A DNA stretch of 46,010 nt from Marinitoga sp. 1197 (GCF_001021165.1 NZ_AZAY01000027.1:1-46010); one strand, 5' to 3'; numbered from the stretch's first letter, positions 31,132 to 41,859 are shown. Numbers and translations: made by a program. The notes: generated by a model not told the origin, from the sequence alone.

Positions 31132-31884
31132 TTGAAAGTATTTCTTTTAGGAGCGGGAAATTCTGCAAAAATTATTCTGGATGAATTGGATTTCGAAAAG
31201 GTTTATGTATATGATAAAAATTTCAAACAATTTGAAAAACTAAAAGAGATACATAATGAAATCGAATATTTAGATATTAAAAACTTAGAAACTACTGATG
31301 TTGATTATATCATAGAAGTAGCTTCTGTTGAAGCATTAAAGAATTATGGACTAAAACTCCTTGATATGAATAAAAATTTAATTGTCTTAAGCACAGGCGC
31401 TTTTGCAGATAAAACTTTTAGATATAATTTTGTGAAAAAATTAAATAACAAAAATATTAATGTTTACGTTGTATCTGGAGCAATCGGTGGAATTGATCTA
31501 ATAAGAACTATAAGCAATAAAATAAATACAATCACATTAATAACCCGAAAAACACCAAAAAGTCTTGGAATTGATATTACAAAAGAAAAAATAATTTTTG
31601 AAGGTAATTCAATAGAAGCTATTGAAAGATTTCCTAAAAATATAAATGTTGCTGTTACGCTGGCATTGGCAATAAAAAATTTTGAAAAGGTAAAAGTTAA
31701 AATTATAGCAGATCCTTTTATTGAAAGAAATGTACATTCAATAGAAATAAAATCAGAGGTTGGAAATTATACCTTTAAATTTGAAAATTATCCATCAAAA
31801 AATCCAAAAACCAGTTATCTGGCACCATTATCTATAGTTGGATTATTGAAAAACATTCACTCAAATTTCAAAATAGGAGGATAA
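31132..31884 (+). CDS. nadX: L-aspartate dehydrogenase NadX
   Basis: Converts L-aspartate with NAD(P)+ to iminoaspartate, which NadA uses; it replaces the oxygen- or fumarate-dependent oxidase NadB, as in T. maritima. The 250-residue protein begins with the Rossmann loop [10 protein letters not shown]. It contains STGAFAD, the catalytic-domain segment [13 protein letters not shown], and the family's C-terminal [13 protein letters not shown]. The start is TTG behind GGAGGCG. It is the first gene of nadX-nadA-nadC with only two bases to nadA. The palindromic element separates it from its original promoter. Confidence 0.95.
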   Translation: MKVFLLGAGNSAKIILDELDFEKVYVYDKNFKQFEKLKEIHNEIEYLDIKNLETTDVDYIIEVASVEALKNYGLKLLDMNKNLIVLSTGAFADKTFRYNFVKKLNNKNINVYVVSGAIGGIDLIRTISNKINTITLITRKTPKSLGIDITKEKIIFEGNSIEAIERFPKNINVAVTLALAIKNFEKVKVKIIADPFIERNVHSIEIKSEVGNYTFKFENYPSKNPKTSYLAPLSIVGLLKNIHSNFKIGG

Positions 31885-31886
31885 AA

Positions 31887-32825
31887 ATGATAACAGAAAC
31901 TGTTGTTGAAAAAGATTTTTTAATAAAAAAAATAAAAGAGTTAAAAAAGAAAAAGGATTATACAATATTAGCCCATAATTATCAAATTGATGAATTACAG
32001 GATTTAGCAGATATAACAGGGGATTCATTACAACTTGCAAAACTTGCAACAGAAATAGAAAACGATAAAATACTATTTCTTGGTGTGGATTTCATGGCAG
32101 AAACATTGAAAATATTAAACCCAGAAAAAAAGATATTAGTTCCAACAACAGGAGCCACATGTCCAATGGCAAATTCTCTAACACCAGAAATAATAAAAGA
32201 ATATAAAAAAAGATTTTCAAATGCTCCTGTTGTATTATATGTAAACAGCACTGCAGAATGCAAAGCACTTGCTGATTACACATGTACATCAGCCAATGCC
32301 GTTGATGTGGTAAAAAAAATAGATGCAGATACAATATTATTTGGTCCAGATAAAAACCTTGGTTCATATGTCGCAGAAAAAACTGGGAAAAAAATTATTC
32401 CAATTCCTGGTGGAACGGGATATTGTTATGTACATAATAGATTTTCAACAGAAGATGTAAAAATAGTAAAAGAAAAGTATCCAAACGCAAAAATAATAAT
32501 ACATCCAGAGTCGCCTAAAGAAGTGAGAGATTTATGTGAATATATTGGCAGTACAGGTCAGATGATGAAATTTCCAGAAACAGATGGATCCAATGAGTTT
32601 ATAATTGGAACAGAAATTGGAATGATTCATAAGTTGCAAAAAACATTTAAAAATAAAAAATTCTATCCATTAAAAGAATTAGCAATATGTAATAATATGA
32701 AGAAAAATAATCTGAAAAATGTATATCTTTCTTTATTGAATGAAGAACATGAAATTACCTTACCACAAGAAATTATAGAAAAGGCAAAAATTCCAATTCT
32801 AAACATGTTTAAAATAATGGAGTGA
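31887..32825 (+). CDS. nadA: Quinolinate synthase NadA
   Basis: Condenses iminoaspartate with dihydroxyacetone phosphate to quinolinate using a [4Fe-4S] cluster. The 312-residue length is typical of the short thermophile form. The three cluster cysteines are C92 (ATCPMA), C180 (GYCYVH) and C268 (AICNNM), with spacing like that of other NadA proteins. [30 protein letters not shown] and IIHPESP are further signatures. AGGAGG lies upstream of the ATG. Confidence 0.97.
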   Translation: MITETVVEKDFLIKKIKELKKKKDYTILAHNYQIDELQDLADITGDSLQLAKLATEIENDKILFLGVDFMAETLKILNPEKKILVPTTGATCPMANSLTPEIIKEYKKRFSNAPVVLYVNSTAECKALADYTCTSANAVDVVKKIDADTILFGPDKNLGSYVAEKTGKKIIPIPGGTGYCYVHNRFSTEDVKIVKEKYPNAKIIIHPESPKEVRDLCEYIGSTGQMMKFPETDGSNEFIIGTEIGMIHKLQKTFKNKKFYPLKELAICNNMKKNNLKNVYLSLLNEEHEITLPQEIIEKAKIPILNMFKIME

Positions 32826-32829
32826 TTAT

Positions 32830-33654
32830 ATGTTTGAATATGAAATAAATCTATTAAAAGAATGGATAGAAAGAGATAATCAATTTTTTGACATTGCTTC
32901 ATATGAATTAAGAAGAAAAGAAACAAAAGGAACTATAATTTTAAAAAACTCAAATGTTATATTATCTGGAATAGAAATAATAGAAAAGTTATTAAAAGAA
33001 TATAAAATAAAAACAGAGTTTTATTTTAAAGATGGTAATTTTGTTAAAAGTGGAATTATAGGTAAAATAAGTGGGAATGCTTATAATATTTTAACGGTTG
33101 AAAGAACAATGTTAAACATACTTTCTTTAATGAGCGCTATTGCAACAAAAACAAATAAATTAGTTAGTAAGATTAATGGAAAAACAAAACTTGCTGCTAC
33201 AAGAAAAGTATTTCCAGGACTGGGAAACCTTGAAAAAATTGCTGTGTTACATGGTGGTGGCGATACTCATCGATGGAGTTTATCAGAAAGTATAATGATA
33301 AAGGATAACCATATAAAATTATATGATGGTGTGGAAAATGCCATAAGTGCTGTGAAAAAATATAAATCTTTTACAAAAAAAATAGAGATAGAAGTTGAAA
33401 GTAAAGATGATGCATTTCTTGCAATAAAATCTGGTGTAGACATTATTATGCTCGATAATTTTGATTCAAAAAATGCAAAAATTCTTGCCCGAGAATTAAA
33501 AGAAAGATATCCGCAAATAATTATAGAAGTTTCTGGTGGAATTAGTGAAGATAATTATCTTGAATATGTTGATGATAATATTGACATAATTTCAATGGGA
33601 AAATTAACAACAGAAGTAAATTATATTGATTTTTCATTGGAAATAACAAATTGA
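32830..33654 (+). CDS. nadC: Nicotinate-nucleotide pyrophosphorylase (carboxylating) NadC
   Basis: Transfers phosphoribose from PRPP to quinolinate with loss of CO2, giving nicotinate mononucleotide, the last step of this operon. At 274 aa it has family length. The active-site segment reads ATRKVFPGLGNLEKIAVLHG, then GGDTHRWSLSESIMIKDNH. This differs from the common TRKTTPGLR...NHR form and looks more like the archaeal variants. The C-terminal barrel has IEIEVES, IMLDNF and EVSGGI. Four bases separate it from nadA. A terminator follows directly. Confidence 0.95.
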   Translation: MFEYEINLLKEWIERDNQFFDIASYELRRKETKGTIILKNSNVILSGIEIIEKLLKEYKIKTEFYFKDGNFVKSGIIGKISGNAYNILTVERTMLNILSLMSAIATKTNKLVSKINGKTKLAATRKVFPGLGNLEKIAVLHGGGDTHRWSLSESIMIKDNHIKLYDGVENAISAVKKYKSFTKKIEIEVESKDDAFLAIKSGVDIIMLDNFDSKNAKILARELKERYPQIIIEVSGGISEDNYLEYVDDNIDIISMGKLTTEVNYIDFSLEITN

Positions 33655-33680
33655 GGCATTCCACCTCAATTTGTTTTAAT
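33645..33680 (+). terminator. Intrinsic terminator of the nad operon
   Basis: AACAAATTGAGG (33645-33656) and CCTCAATTTGTT (33664-33675) form a perfect 12-bp stem with a 7-base loop, followed by a T-rich tract. It starts within the last codons of nadC. The remaining stretch to 33801 holds nothing recognisable. Confidence 0.9.
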
Positions 33681-33801
33681 TTATGCAACATTCTTAATTT
33701 AAACCTATAATAGAGATAAAATCACCCTTTTCAAATTTAAATTTTTTAAAGCAATTTTTTCATTAACATATTCAAGAGATAATTTTATAAATAATCCACG
33801 G

Positions 33802-35835
33802 TTATTTATTCAATATATTGATAGCTTTATCAAGAAGTGTTTTTAAACTTTGTGATGTTTCCTTTACTTCATCAAGCAAAGCGATATTTTTTTCTTTATT
33901 TTTATACTCAAAACTATTTGCATATTCATGCAAATCTTTGTGCAATTTTAAAATATCTCCCCATATTGATTTTAATTCATCTGGAAGATTTTGAGATATA
34001 ACCCTTATTAAAATACCAAAACCACACTTATCAGAACTACTTTCTGATAATAATCTTAAATTTTCATTTGTTGATTTCTCAAATCTTTTCACCCAATCTG
34101 TATGTGACTCTTTTGCTTTTTTTAATTCTTCTATTAAATCCTGTTTTGTAAATAACTTAAATGATGAAAATATATCTACTGTTTTTATTAATTCAAATGA
34201 TTCTTTTTCTACTGTATTTAGCAACTCTGTATTTCTATCTTTTATATAAATCTGCTCTTCGATTACTTCTTCCATATCTTCTTTTAAAGCATTTACAAGT
34301 TCTGTAATATTTTGTGATGATGCTGTTAATTCCTCAACTGCTGCTCCCTGCTCTTGAGCACTTGCAGCTAAATTATCTGAATAATTAGAAATTTTTTCAA
34401 CAGAATCTATAAGTTCATATAATTGATTCGCTGTTTCTTCGTTAACAGAAGAAACACCTTTTATATTTTCAGACATATCCATAACCATTTCTGATGTTTC
34501 ATTTACACCAGTCATAACCTCTCCAAGATTTTCTCTTATACTTTCAGCAGCTTTTCTACTTTCCTCTGCTAACTTTCTAATTTCATCAGCAACAACAGCA
34601 AAACCCTTTCCTGCTTCGCCTGCTCTTGCAGCTTCTATTGCAGCATTTAACGCCAATAGATTTGTCTGTTCAGAAATATTAGTTATAGTTTCAACTACAT
34701 CATTTATGATTTCAGCTTTTTCAGCTACTGACTTTACTTTATTAACAATTGGTATCATGTTTTCAGTAATATTTCCCATAGTTTTATTAATCCTATCAAG
34801 ACCAACTTTACCATTATTAGCAACTTCATTGATATTATGAGCAATTCCACTTAATTCCACAGCTGTATTGGCTAAACTTTGAATATTATCTGATATTTCA
34901 TAAGTACTTGCATTTTGTTGTTCAACATAATTTGTTATATTATTTAAAGACTCTATATTATTTTTTAAAGAATTAAGAGCCTTTTCAAAATTATCATCAA
35001 AATTCTTTAATTCAAGGTTTATTGAATTAAATTGGGTTATATTATTTCTAAATCTATTAAAGAAATTCTTTAATGATTGTCTGAATGAATCAATAAATAT
35101 ATTAAAGAATTTTGATATTTCACCTATCTCATCGTTCTTAGAATACTCAAGTTTAGAAACTAAATCTCCACCATTTTCCGATAATTCACCCAATTTATTC
35201 CTGACAATATACAATGGGTTCATTAATTTTGAAATAAATATATAGAGTAATATCAATGCTAAAATTATTATTATTGATATTCCAATTATTATCATTTCAA
35301 GAGATAATATAGAACTTTCAAAATCCTCTGTTTTTACTTTTGTAAATTGTGTATTGATTTTTTCTAGTTCATCAAAGGCATTTAAAGCCGGACCATCATC
35401 TATTTTTATTTTTTTATCTATTTCTGATATGCTTAGACCCTGTTTTTTCAATTCGGCAGCTAATTTTATATTTTCACCATATAATTTAAAAGTTTCTTCA
35501 ATTATTTTAAGATATTTTATCTCTTCCTGAGTAATATCTGGAATATTTTTATACATTTCAAAATCTTTCATAACTTTTTCTTCTCGATCAAAAAATCTTG
35601 TTACATATTTTTCATTTCCTCTTAAAACATAATTTTTGAATAAATGTATACCTCCACCATATCCAAATTGTTCTTTAATATCCGAAAGGAGATCCTGCCT
35701 CTTAGTTACTGTATTTACATAATCTTCCCATTTAAGTTTTAATCCTCTCGTTTCTTTAACAACAAAAAATCCAATAATCGAAAAAATAATAATACCTAAA
35801 ATTACCATTATAGATATTTTTGTTTTTATTTTCAT
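33802..35835 (-). CDS. Methyl-accepting chemotaxis protein with C-terminal CZB zinc-binding domain
   Basis: A 677-residue transmembrane chemoreceptor. First membrane helix ~7-27, a helical external sensor ~30-180, second helix ~183-206, HAMP ~207-262, then the long signalling coiled coil. The hairpin tip that contacts CheA/CheW is [20 protein letters not shown] followed by [20 protein letters not shown]. The last ~110 residues look like a chemoreceptor zinc-binding (CZB) domain: SHTDW, then a cysteine in KCGFG, then LHKDLHEYA, the expected His-Cys-His-His ligand order. It is a single-gene unit with its own promoter, divergent from trmB. Confidence 0.9.
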   Translation of the reverse strand: MKIKTKISIMVILGIIIFSIIGFFVVKETRGLKLKWEDYVNTVTKRQDLLSDIKEQFGYGGGIHLFKNYVLRGNEKYVTRFFDREEKVMKDFEMYKNIPDITQEEIKYLKIIEETFKLYGENIKLAAELKKQGLSISEIDKKIKIDDGPALNAFDELEKINTQFTKVKTEDFESSILSLEMIIIGISIIIILALILLYIFISKLMNPLYIVRNKLGELSENGGDLVSKLEYSKNDEIGEISKFFNIFIDSFRQSLKNFFNRFRNNITQFNSINLELKNFDDNFEKALNSLKNNIESLNNITNYVEQQNASTYEISDNIQSLANTAVELSGIAHNINEVANNGKVGLDRINKTMGNITENMIPIVNKVKSVAEKAEIINDVVETITNISEQTNLLALNAAIEAARAGEAGKGFAVVADEIRKLAEESRKAAESIRENLGEVMTGVNETSEMVMDMSENIKGVSSVNEETANQLYELIDSVEKISNYSDNLAASAQEQGAAVEELTASSQNITELVNALKEDMEEVIEEQIYIKDRNTELLNTVEKESFELIKTVDIFSSFKLFTKQDLIEELKKAKESHTDWVKRFEKSTNENLRLLSESSSDKCGFGILIRVISQNLPDELKSIWGDILKLHKDLHEYANSFEYKNKEKNIALLDEVKETSQSLKTLLDKAINILNK

Positions 35836-35876
35836 TTTTTCACCCCTTTTTCAATTTAATATTATTTCTTTTTTAT

Positions 35877-35905
35877 ATTATATCATATTTTTATATCATT
35901 GTAAA
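35877..35905 (-). promoter_or_regulatory. Promoter of the chemoreceptor gene
   Basis: Minus strand: TTTACA (35905-35900), 17 bases, TATAAT (35882-35877), the latter preceded by TGA to form an extended -10. Confidence 0.65.
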
Positions 35906-36010
35906 AATTTAATTACTACATCAACTATTATTATTTTTACAGAAAAATAATAATATCTTTTATTTATTATGATAATATTAAATTTAGACTTAAAAAAAGG
36001 AGGATTTTTA

Positions 36011-36955
36011 ATGCATGATAAAATTGGGGTGTTAAAATATTTTATGAAACCCCAGCAATATGATACATATCCTATAAAATGGAACGAAATATTTGGAAAT
36101 AAAAGAAAAATATATGTTGAAATAGGATTTGGCAGTGGAGAATATATGACTGCACTTGCAAAATCTAATCCGGACATTAACTTTATTGGATTTGAAACCT
36201 CTTTGACAGCTTTGTACAAAGCACAAATTAATTTCCACAAAAATAATATTAAAAATGCTCGTGTTATTCAGGGAGATGCTCGTCTTTTAATAAGAGAATT
36301 ATTTCCATCTAATTCAATTTCAAAATTAATAGTGAATTTTCCCTGTCCATGGCCGAAAAAACGACATAAAGAAAGAAGAATTTTTATTACATCGTTTATT
36401 AATACTCTTGCTGATGTTTTAAAAAAAGGCGGAACAATAGAATTAGCAACTGATGTAGATTGGTATGCTCAAGAAGTTTATGAGAATTTCAGTAATTCTG
36501 AATTTTTTGAAACGCAGGATATTATCAAAAATTTTAATAGACCTATAAAAACAAAATATGAGTTAAAATGGGATAATGAAGGGAGAAATAAATATTTATT
36601 AATTGCAAAAAAATTAAAAAGTTTTAAAATCAAAAGAGTTCTGGAGGGAGTGAGCGAATTGCCTCATAAAAATATAAAGGATATTGATATAGAAAAATTA
36701 AAAAGTTTAAAAGATAAAACATTCAAAGATAACAACATAACCTTTACAGTAAGCTCTGTATATGAGGATTTATTAAATGATAGATTCTTACTCAGGGTTG
36801 TTTCTACTGATGATGACTTCATGCAACAATATTATATATCAATATATAAAAAAACAAATGATTGGCTTGTTAAATTAGATTCAACAACAATTCCATACAG
36901 AACCCCTGCTGTAAAATACACTGTTTATAAAATTGCAGAATTAATTGAAAAATAA
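36011..36955 (+). CDS. trmB: tRNA (guanine-46 N7) methyltransferase TrmB, long form
   Basis: Forms m7G46 in the variable loop of tRNAs. The SAM-binding loop VEIGFGSGEYM (about residues 38-48) and the tRNA-binding active-site region NFPCPWPKKRHKERRI are clear. Typical bacterial TrmB has about 210-220 residues; this one has 315. The extra ~100 C-terminal residues (from about residue 215) form a separate alpha/beta domain, of a kind I associate with thermophile TrmB proteins. ATG 36011 is chosen because AAAGGAGG lies just upstream; an in-frame ATG at 35969 has no ribosome site. Confidence 0.93.
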   Translation: MHDKIGVLKYFMKPQQYDTYPIKWNEIFGNKRKIYVEIGFGSGEYMTALAKSNPDINFIGFETSLTALYKAQINFHKNNIKNARVIQGDARLLIRELFPSNSISKLIVNFPCPWPKKRHKERRIFITSFINTLADVLKKGGTIELATDVDWYAQEVYENFSNSEFFETQDIIKNFNRPIKTKYELKWDNEGRNKYLLIAKKLKSFKIKRVLEGVSELPHKNIKDIDIEKLKSLKDKTFKDNNITFTVSSVYEDLLNDRFLLRVVSTDDDFMQQYYISIYKKTNDWLVKLDSTTIPYRTPAVKYTVYKIAELIEK

Positions 36956-36995
36956 ATCTTAAATATATTATAAAAATTATTATGTGGTGATTTAT

Positions 36996-38831
36996 ATGAA
37001 AACAAAAACTTTTAATCTTATCATTGTGTTATTACTTATACTTGGATTACTAATTATTTCCGTAAACTCATTATTTCAGATGAATAATGATAAAAAATTG
37101 CTCAATAATATGAAAAACTCAATATCTCTAATAAAAAATATATCTTCAGCTGTCTTTCATCTTCAGAATGAAAGAGGACTTGTTAATATGTATGTAAATG
37201 GTGAAAAAAGCGTTTACGATGAATTGGTAAAAGAAAGAAATCTATTTAATAAATATCTTGAAAATATTAAAAATTTAAACCTCGAAGATTTTTATTATAA
37301 AAAATTGGAGGATATTGAAAAAAAACTCAATTTATTGCGAAAAAATATAGGAAAAGATAATAATATAGATATTTTTATAAATTACACAACAATAATAAAT
37401 GATCTCCTTGATTTTTATAATTATTCCATAAAGCAAAAAACTGTTTCAGAAACAGGAAAATGGTTGTCTTCCATATACTTTCTCGAAAGGATTAAGGAAT
37501 ATTCTGGTGAATTTCGAGGTATATTTTCCGCTATTATATATAAAAAAATGAAAATAAGTGAAAAAGAATATTATTTACTTGATAGAAGTTTTTATTCACT
37601 TAATGAATTTCCGAAATTTAAGGGTTTATCATTTACAAAAGACACATATGAAAAATTAAATAAATTTTATACCTTTGAAGGTTATAAAAATTTATGGAAT
37701 TATTATGAACTTTTTGAGAAAAAATCTCCAAAACTATATGAATTAAATTCAAAAGATGTTTTTAAAAATCTAAGCATGCTTGTAAATTATTTTCAAAACA
37801 TAATAAATTATGAACTATCAAGTCTGGATTCAAATATATCTTCTATTTTAAAGGAAAAAATAACTTTTTTATTTATTGATACTTTTACGCTATTTTTTAG
37901 TATTATTATGGCTATATTTATTATTATTAATTATTATAAACTAATAAAGGTTAAAGATGAACTTGGTAAAAATCTGAGTTTATTTCAAACAATATTTGAA
38001 AACTCTCCTGTTGGAATAATAATTTTTAATACTAATTTAAAAGTAATTATGGCAAATCCAAGTTCGTTAAATGTCTTAAATTTGAAAAAAAATGATATTA
38101 TTGAATTTGATTTATCCACACTATCAAATAAAATTATAAAAGATAATATTTTTAATGTTTTAAAAGATAAAATTTCTTATTATGAAGGAGAATATACATC
38201 TTACATTTCTGGAAAAAAAATCATTTTACGGGCTAAATTTGCCCCTTTAAAAAAAGATAATTATATTATTGGAGGTATAATTATTATGGAAGATTATACC
38301 GAAAGAAATAATCTTGAGAAAAAACTTAAACATCTGGCTACTCATGATATATTAACGGAACTGCCTAATAGAACTCTATTCTTTGAAAATGTTAAAAACA
38401 TACTTGCAATTGCAAAAAGAAATAATTTAAAATATGCTTTAATGTTTATTGATATTGATAATTTTAAAAAAGTGAACGACAATTTTGGACATGATAAAGG
38501 AGATGAAATTTTAATAGAATTTTCAAATATTCTAAGAAATTCTTTAAGGAATTCTGATCTTATTTCAAGATTTGGTGGAGATGAATTTGTTGTATTAGTC
38601 CAATATAAAGAATTAAAAGATATACATACAATAACAAAAAAAATGTCAGAAAAAATATACAGGAAATTTAGTACAAATAAATGTTCTTTTTCTATTTCAT
38701 TAAGTATTGGTGTTTCATTATTTCCTGAACACTCTGAAAATATAGATACATTAATAAAATATGCTGATATGGCAATGTATAAAGCTAAAAAAATTAAAAA
38801 TACAGTTATTATATACAAAAAACCCCACTAA
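36996..38831 (+). CDS. Membrane NIT-like - PAS - GGDEF diguanylate cyclase
   Basis: A 611-residue sensor enzyme predicted to make c-di-GMP from GTP. Membrane helix ~5-25; external region ~30-285 with FHLQNERGLVNMYVNG, the hallmark LQxERG of NIT nitrate/nitrite-type sensor domains; second helix ~288-312; PAS domain ~325-435; GGDEF domain ~440-611. The active-site motif GGDEF is intact at residues 527-531. The inhibitory product-binding site RxxD (R518-D521) is present exactly five residues before it, so feedback inhibition is expected. NFKKVNDNFGHDKGDEIL is also canonical. The ribosome site is GTGGTGA. It follows trmB by 40 bases. Confidence 0.92.
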   Translation: MKTKTFNLIIVLLLILGLLIISVNSLFQMNNDKKLLNNMKNSISLIKNISSAVFHLQNERGLVNMYVNGEKSVYDELVKERNLFNKYLENIKNLNLEDFYYKKLEDIEKKLNLLRKNIGKDNNIDIFINYTTIINDLLDFYNYSIKQKTVSETGKWLSSIYFLERIKEYSGEFRGIFSAIIYKKMKISEKEYYLLDRSFYSLNEFPKFKGLSFTKDTYEKLNKFYTFEGYKNLWNYYELFEKKSPKLYELNSKDVFKNLSMLVNYFQNIINYELSSLDSNISSILKEKITFLFIDTFTLFFSIIMAIFIIINYYKLIKVKDELGKNLSLFQTIFENSPVGIIIFNTNLKVIMANPSSLNVLNLKKNDIIEFDLSTLSNKIIKDNIFNVLKDKISYYEGEYTSYISGKKIILRAKFAPLKKDNYIIGGIIIMEDYTERNNLEKKLKHLATHDILTELPNRTLFFENVKNILAIAKRNNLKYALMFIDIDNFKKVNDNFGHDKGDEILIEFSNILRNSLRNSDLISRFGGDEFVVLVQYKELKDIHTITKKMSEKIYRKFSTNKCSFSISLSIGVSLFPEHSENIDTLIKYADMAMYKAKKIKNTVIIYKKPH

Positions 38832-38846
38832 GGGGTTTTTTATTAA
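38817..38846. terminator. Bidirectional terminator between the cyclase and MFS genes
   Basis: AAAAAACCCC and GGGGTTTTTT pair around the loop ACTAA, which holds part of the cyclase stop codon. The convergent MFS gene ends at 38848, so it serves both strands. Confidence 0.88.
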
Positions 38847-38847
38847 T

Positions 38848-39975
38848 TTATATTTCTTTTACTTCATCAAAATTTTTTTTATAATTAAATAAGAATGCCG
38901 TTGATACTAAACTAATCATAGATAATATTAATATAAAGAAATTCATACCACCCATTGAATAAAAAATAGACAGATATGGCCCAAAAAAGTTTCCACTTAT
39001 CCTAAAAGCTGAAAATACTGCCATTCCTTTTTCTTCAAAACCAACAGATAGATATGACGCATATTCACTACTCATTGTTAAAGATAGACCAAGGAATAAT
39101 CCTGATATAATTATCAAAAATAGGAATAAAAACATCGATATTGAATTAGCAAACATCGCAAATATTAAAGTTGAAAATGTAGCAAGAGGTATCCAGATTC
39201 TCACTCCACTTATTTTATGTTTAAATAAATTTCCTAACATTAAAGATAATGCAAATATTGATATATATATTTTTCCAAATATTGGATTATTAATATACTT
39301 TTCTATAAAAAATGGCATTGTAGCCTGAAATCCAACTATAACTGCTAATGTTAAAATACCAAAAAAAGCAGCTAAAAATATTCTTGGCGAAAATTTTGCT
39401 ACCTGTTTTTTTACTTTTTCAGGATGAATATCTATAACAGGCAACTGTTTATAAACAAACAACGTAGCTATAAATAATATTACACCAACTGTCATCAAAA
39501 TATAATGTGACATATAAATAAAACCCGTACCTATTACAAGAGGACCCATAACTGCTCCGAAACTTGCCAAAAATTCAACTAAACCAAAATATTTTGACTG
39601 TTCTTTTGCAGAAAAATTTGATTTTGTTATTATTGTTAATGCATTAGAAAATAGTGCAGAATCAGCTACTCCCTGGATTGCACGAAATATTATTGCCAAT
39701 ACTGGTAATTTTAAAGATAATCCAGATAAATATAATGCTGTAGTCCATAATGCCATTGAATATAAAAATGTTTTACTTTCACCTTTTCTCTCTAATATCT
39801 TTCCCCAAAAAGAACCAAAAATAATGGATATTAAAGGAGTTATTCCTATATATGTACTTGCTAACAATGTTGAACCAAAAATTTCAGTTAATTGTGGAAA
39901 AGATGACGCTATTCCCACCTGAACAAATACCTGTAAAAATGGTAATGCGAGAATATATTTCAATGTGTTTTTCAA
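38848..39975 (-). CDS. Major facilitator superfamily transporter
   Basis: A 375-residue membrane protein with about twelve helices in two halves. The MFS loop between helices 2 and 3 appears as GKILERKGESKTFLYSMALW, and RAIQGVADSALFSNALTII is the helix 4-5 region. The substrate is not evident; drug or sugar-efflux type is possible. The start is placed at the TTG at 39975, nine bases after AGGAGG. The TTG at 39984 directly abuts that AGGAGG and is too close. It is a single-gene unit. Confidence 0.87.
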   Translation of the reverse strand: MKNTLKYILALPFLQVFVQVGIASSFPQLTEIFGSTLLASTYIGITPLISIIFGSFWGKILERKGESKTFLYSMALWTTALYLSGLSLKLPVLAIIFRAIQGVADSALFSNALTIITKSNFSAKEQSKYFGLVEFLASFGAVMGPLVIGTGFIYMSHYILMTVGVILFIATLFVYKQLPVIDIHPEKVKKQVAKFSPRIFLAAFFGILTLAVIVGFQATMPFFIEKYINNPIFGKIYISIFALSLMLGNLFKHKISGVRIWIPLATFSTLIFAMFANSISMFLFLFLIIISGLFLGLSLTMSSEYASYLSVGFEEKGMAVFSAFRISGNFFGPYLSIFYSMGGMNFFILILSMISLVSTAFLFNYKKNFDEVKEI

Positions 39976-39984
39976 CCGTCTCAA

Positions 39985-40597
39985 CCTCCTGATATTATCT
40001 ATTCTTAATCTTTACAGTCAACTTTAAACTATAAAGATTAAATTATGATGTATATTTTTTACTCACATATTAAATATATGATAATTATTGTTTCTAAAAC
40101 TCTTTTTAAATCAAAGTTTAATCATCATGTAACGATATATGTATTCATAAAAGTTTTTATTCTGTTTTTTTTATTTTCAACGCAGTATGTTATAATTGTA
40201 ATGTATTTGTTTATAGTTATGAACTTTTGTTATCCTATTAAATTTTCTAATAATACTAATTTCAGAAGTTAACAACCAAAAATGTTTATAACTATTATAA
40301 TTGTTGTTAAAACTTTCAACATATATATTTTTATGGTTGATAAATTACAACAGGAATATTAACAATCAACGTTAAAAGTTATTTACTTATGAACAATTTA
40401 AATATTATCAACTAAAAATATAGAACATATATTCGTATTATGTACTTTGAACCAAAATAATAAAAGTTACATTTAATTATTTTCAAAACTTTCAACACAT
40501 TAAAATACTCTATTATAAACATGTATACACTGTTATTAACTAACAACACTATCATAGCACCTGCACCAATATAAATAATATATAAAGGAGAAAAAAT
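39985..40597. other. 613-base noncoding region with short repeats
   Basis: No convincing gene lies here; the only frame of note (40045-40272) has no ribosome site and a low-complexity Phe/Ile/Val product. The region is extremely A/T-rich and contains recurring short motifs. The 13-mer AAAACTTTCAACA occurs exactly twice (40309-40321 and 40485-40497) with a partial form at about 40175. Several GTT...AAC inverted pairs occur, for example GTTAACAAC at about 40269. It could be a regulatory region for the gene at 40598, a small RNA locus or decayed sequence. Its function is unknown. Confidence 0.5.
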
Positions 40598-41836
40598 ATG
40601 AAAAAAATTTTGTTGTTTATTTTAATAATAATAGTAATTCTTTTTTCAATGGACATTATATATATATATTCATCAACTAAAAAAGCTTTGATTCCTGTAA
40701 AAACAAAGAACACCAATAATCTTGAAAAAGATATTTTCAAAATAAGCAGTAAAGATATAGAAGAAAATATAACAGTTGAAACATGGTTTAAAAAAATGAC
40801 AGAAGGTAAAACATTAATATTAAAAGACATTGTGACTGTTAATAAAAAAATTTATATTATAGGACAAAATGAAAGAATAAATCAAAATATAATAATAATA
40901 AGTCTTAATGAAGAAGGAGACATACTTTTCCAGAAAGAAATAAACATATCATCTAATGCAAAAATAAATACAGTAGAATACATAAATAATAAATTTTACA
41001 TAGTAGGAACACAGGATTACAAACCTGTGATTTATATAGTAAATAACTTAGGAATATTAATAAAATCAAAAGTATTCAATAATAAAGGTGAATTTATAAA
41101 AATTATAAAAGATGATTTCGAAAATATTTATGTTACAGGATTCATAATAGAAAAAAATAAAAGAACGGGATATCTAATTGAAATTAATGAAAATCTTGAT
41201 AAATTAAACGAATTTAAAATTACATGGTACAATGAAGAAATTATAACAGATATAAATTATGATAAAAACTATATATACTTACTTGGAAATACCAATTCTA
41301 CAGCAAATAATAATAATAATATTTTTATTATTAAATTAAATAAATTAAATTACGGTAATTACACAATATCAAAATATGGAAAAGAACAGTTAAATGAATA
41401 TGGTAATACTATTTTAAAAGACAATAAATTTTTCTATATTATTGGCTATAGTACAACAATAGATGGATTTCCATGGAAAGTATTAATAATTAAAACAGAT
41501 AAAGATTTCAACGAAATATGGAGAAAAGATTATCTTTTAAAAAAATCTGCAAGAGGATTATCTGCAAATATCATAAATAAAAAAATTATTATATCAGGAT
41601 ATACATTAGAAAAAAATAATGACTTTGATGGATTTATATTACTATTAAATAAAGATGATGGTGTTATTATAAAAGAAAATTATTATGGTGAAACTTTTGA
41701 TGAAAGAATTTTAAAAACAATATTGTTTGATAATAAAGCTTTAATATCAGTAGGATATCAGAAAAAAACAAATGATATTTCAGGAATAATATTATATTCA
41801 GATATAAACGGAAGATTAAATGGATTTATAAAGTAA
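40598..41836 (+). CDS. Membrane-anchored seven-bladed beta-propeller-like protein
   Basis: I do not recognise a named family. The 412-residue protein has a signal or anchor helix at about 3-24, and the rest is predicted outside the cytoplasm. From about residue 70 it repeats a unit of ~45 residues with the pattern hydrophobic-Y-I-x-G, a variable loop, then hydrophobic-I-x-L/I-N. Examples are KIYIIGQ, KFYIVGT, NIYVTGF, YIYLLGN, FFYIIGY, KIIISGY and ALISVGY, seven units in all, as in a seven-bladed propeller. AAAGGAG precedes the ATG. The stop lies 23 bases before the HD-GYP gene, so the two are probably cotranscribed and may form a sensing pair (inference). Confidence 0.75.
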   Translation: MKKILLFILIIIVILFSMDIIYIYSSTKKALIPVKTKNTNNLEKDIFKISSKDIEENITVETWFKKMTEGKTLILKDIVTVNKKIYIIGQNERINQNIIIISLNEEGDILFQKEINISSNAKINTVEYINNKFYIVGTQDYKPVIYIVNNLGILIKSKVFNNKGEFIKIIKDDFENIYVTGFIIEKNKRTGYLIEINENLDKLNEFKITWYNEEIITDINYDKNYIYLLGNTNSTANNNNNIFIIKLNKLNYGNYTISKYGKEQLNEYGNTILKDNKFFYIIGYSTTIDGFPWKVLIIKTDKDFNEIWRKDYLLKKSARGLSANIINKKIIISGYTLEKNNDFDGFILLLNKDDGVIIKENYYGETFDERILKTILFDNKALISVGYQKKTNDISGIILYSDINGRLNGFIK

Positions 41837-41859
41837 TCAACGATAATTGGAGGTTAAAA

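Noticed and set aside
40045-40272. Possible 75-residue hydrophobic protein in the long noncoding region
   Set aside because: No ribosome site, composition dominated by A/T-driven Phe/Ile/Val/Tyr codons, and no known pattern.
39985-40597. Replication origin
   Set aside because: Only one or two weak TTATCC-like boxes, no dnaA/dnaN nearby and no clear cluster of DnaA boxes.
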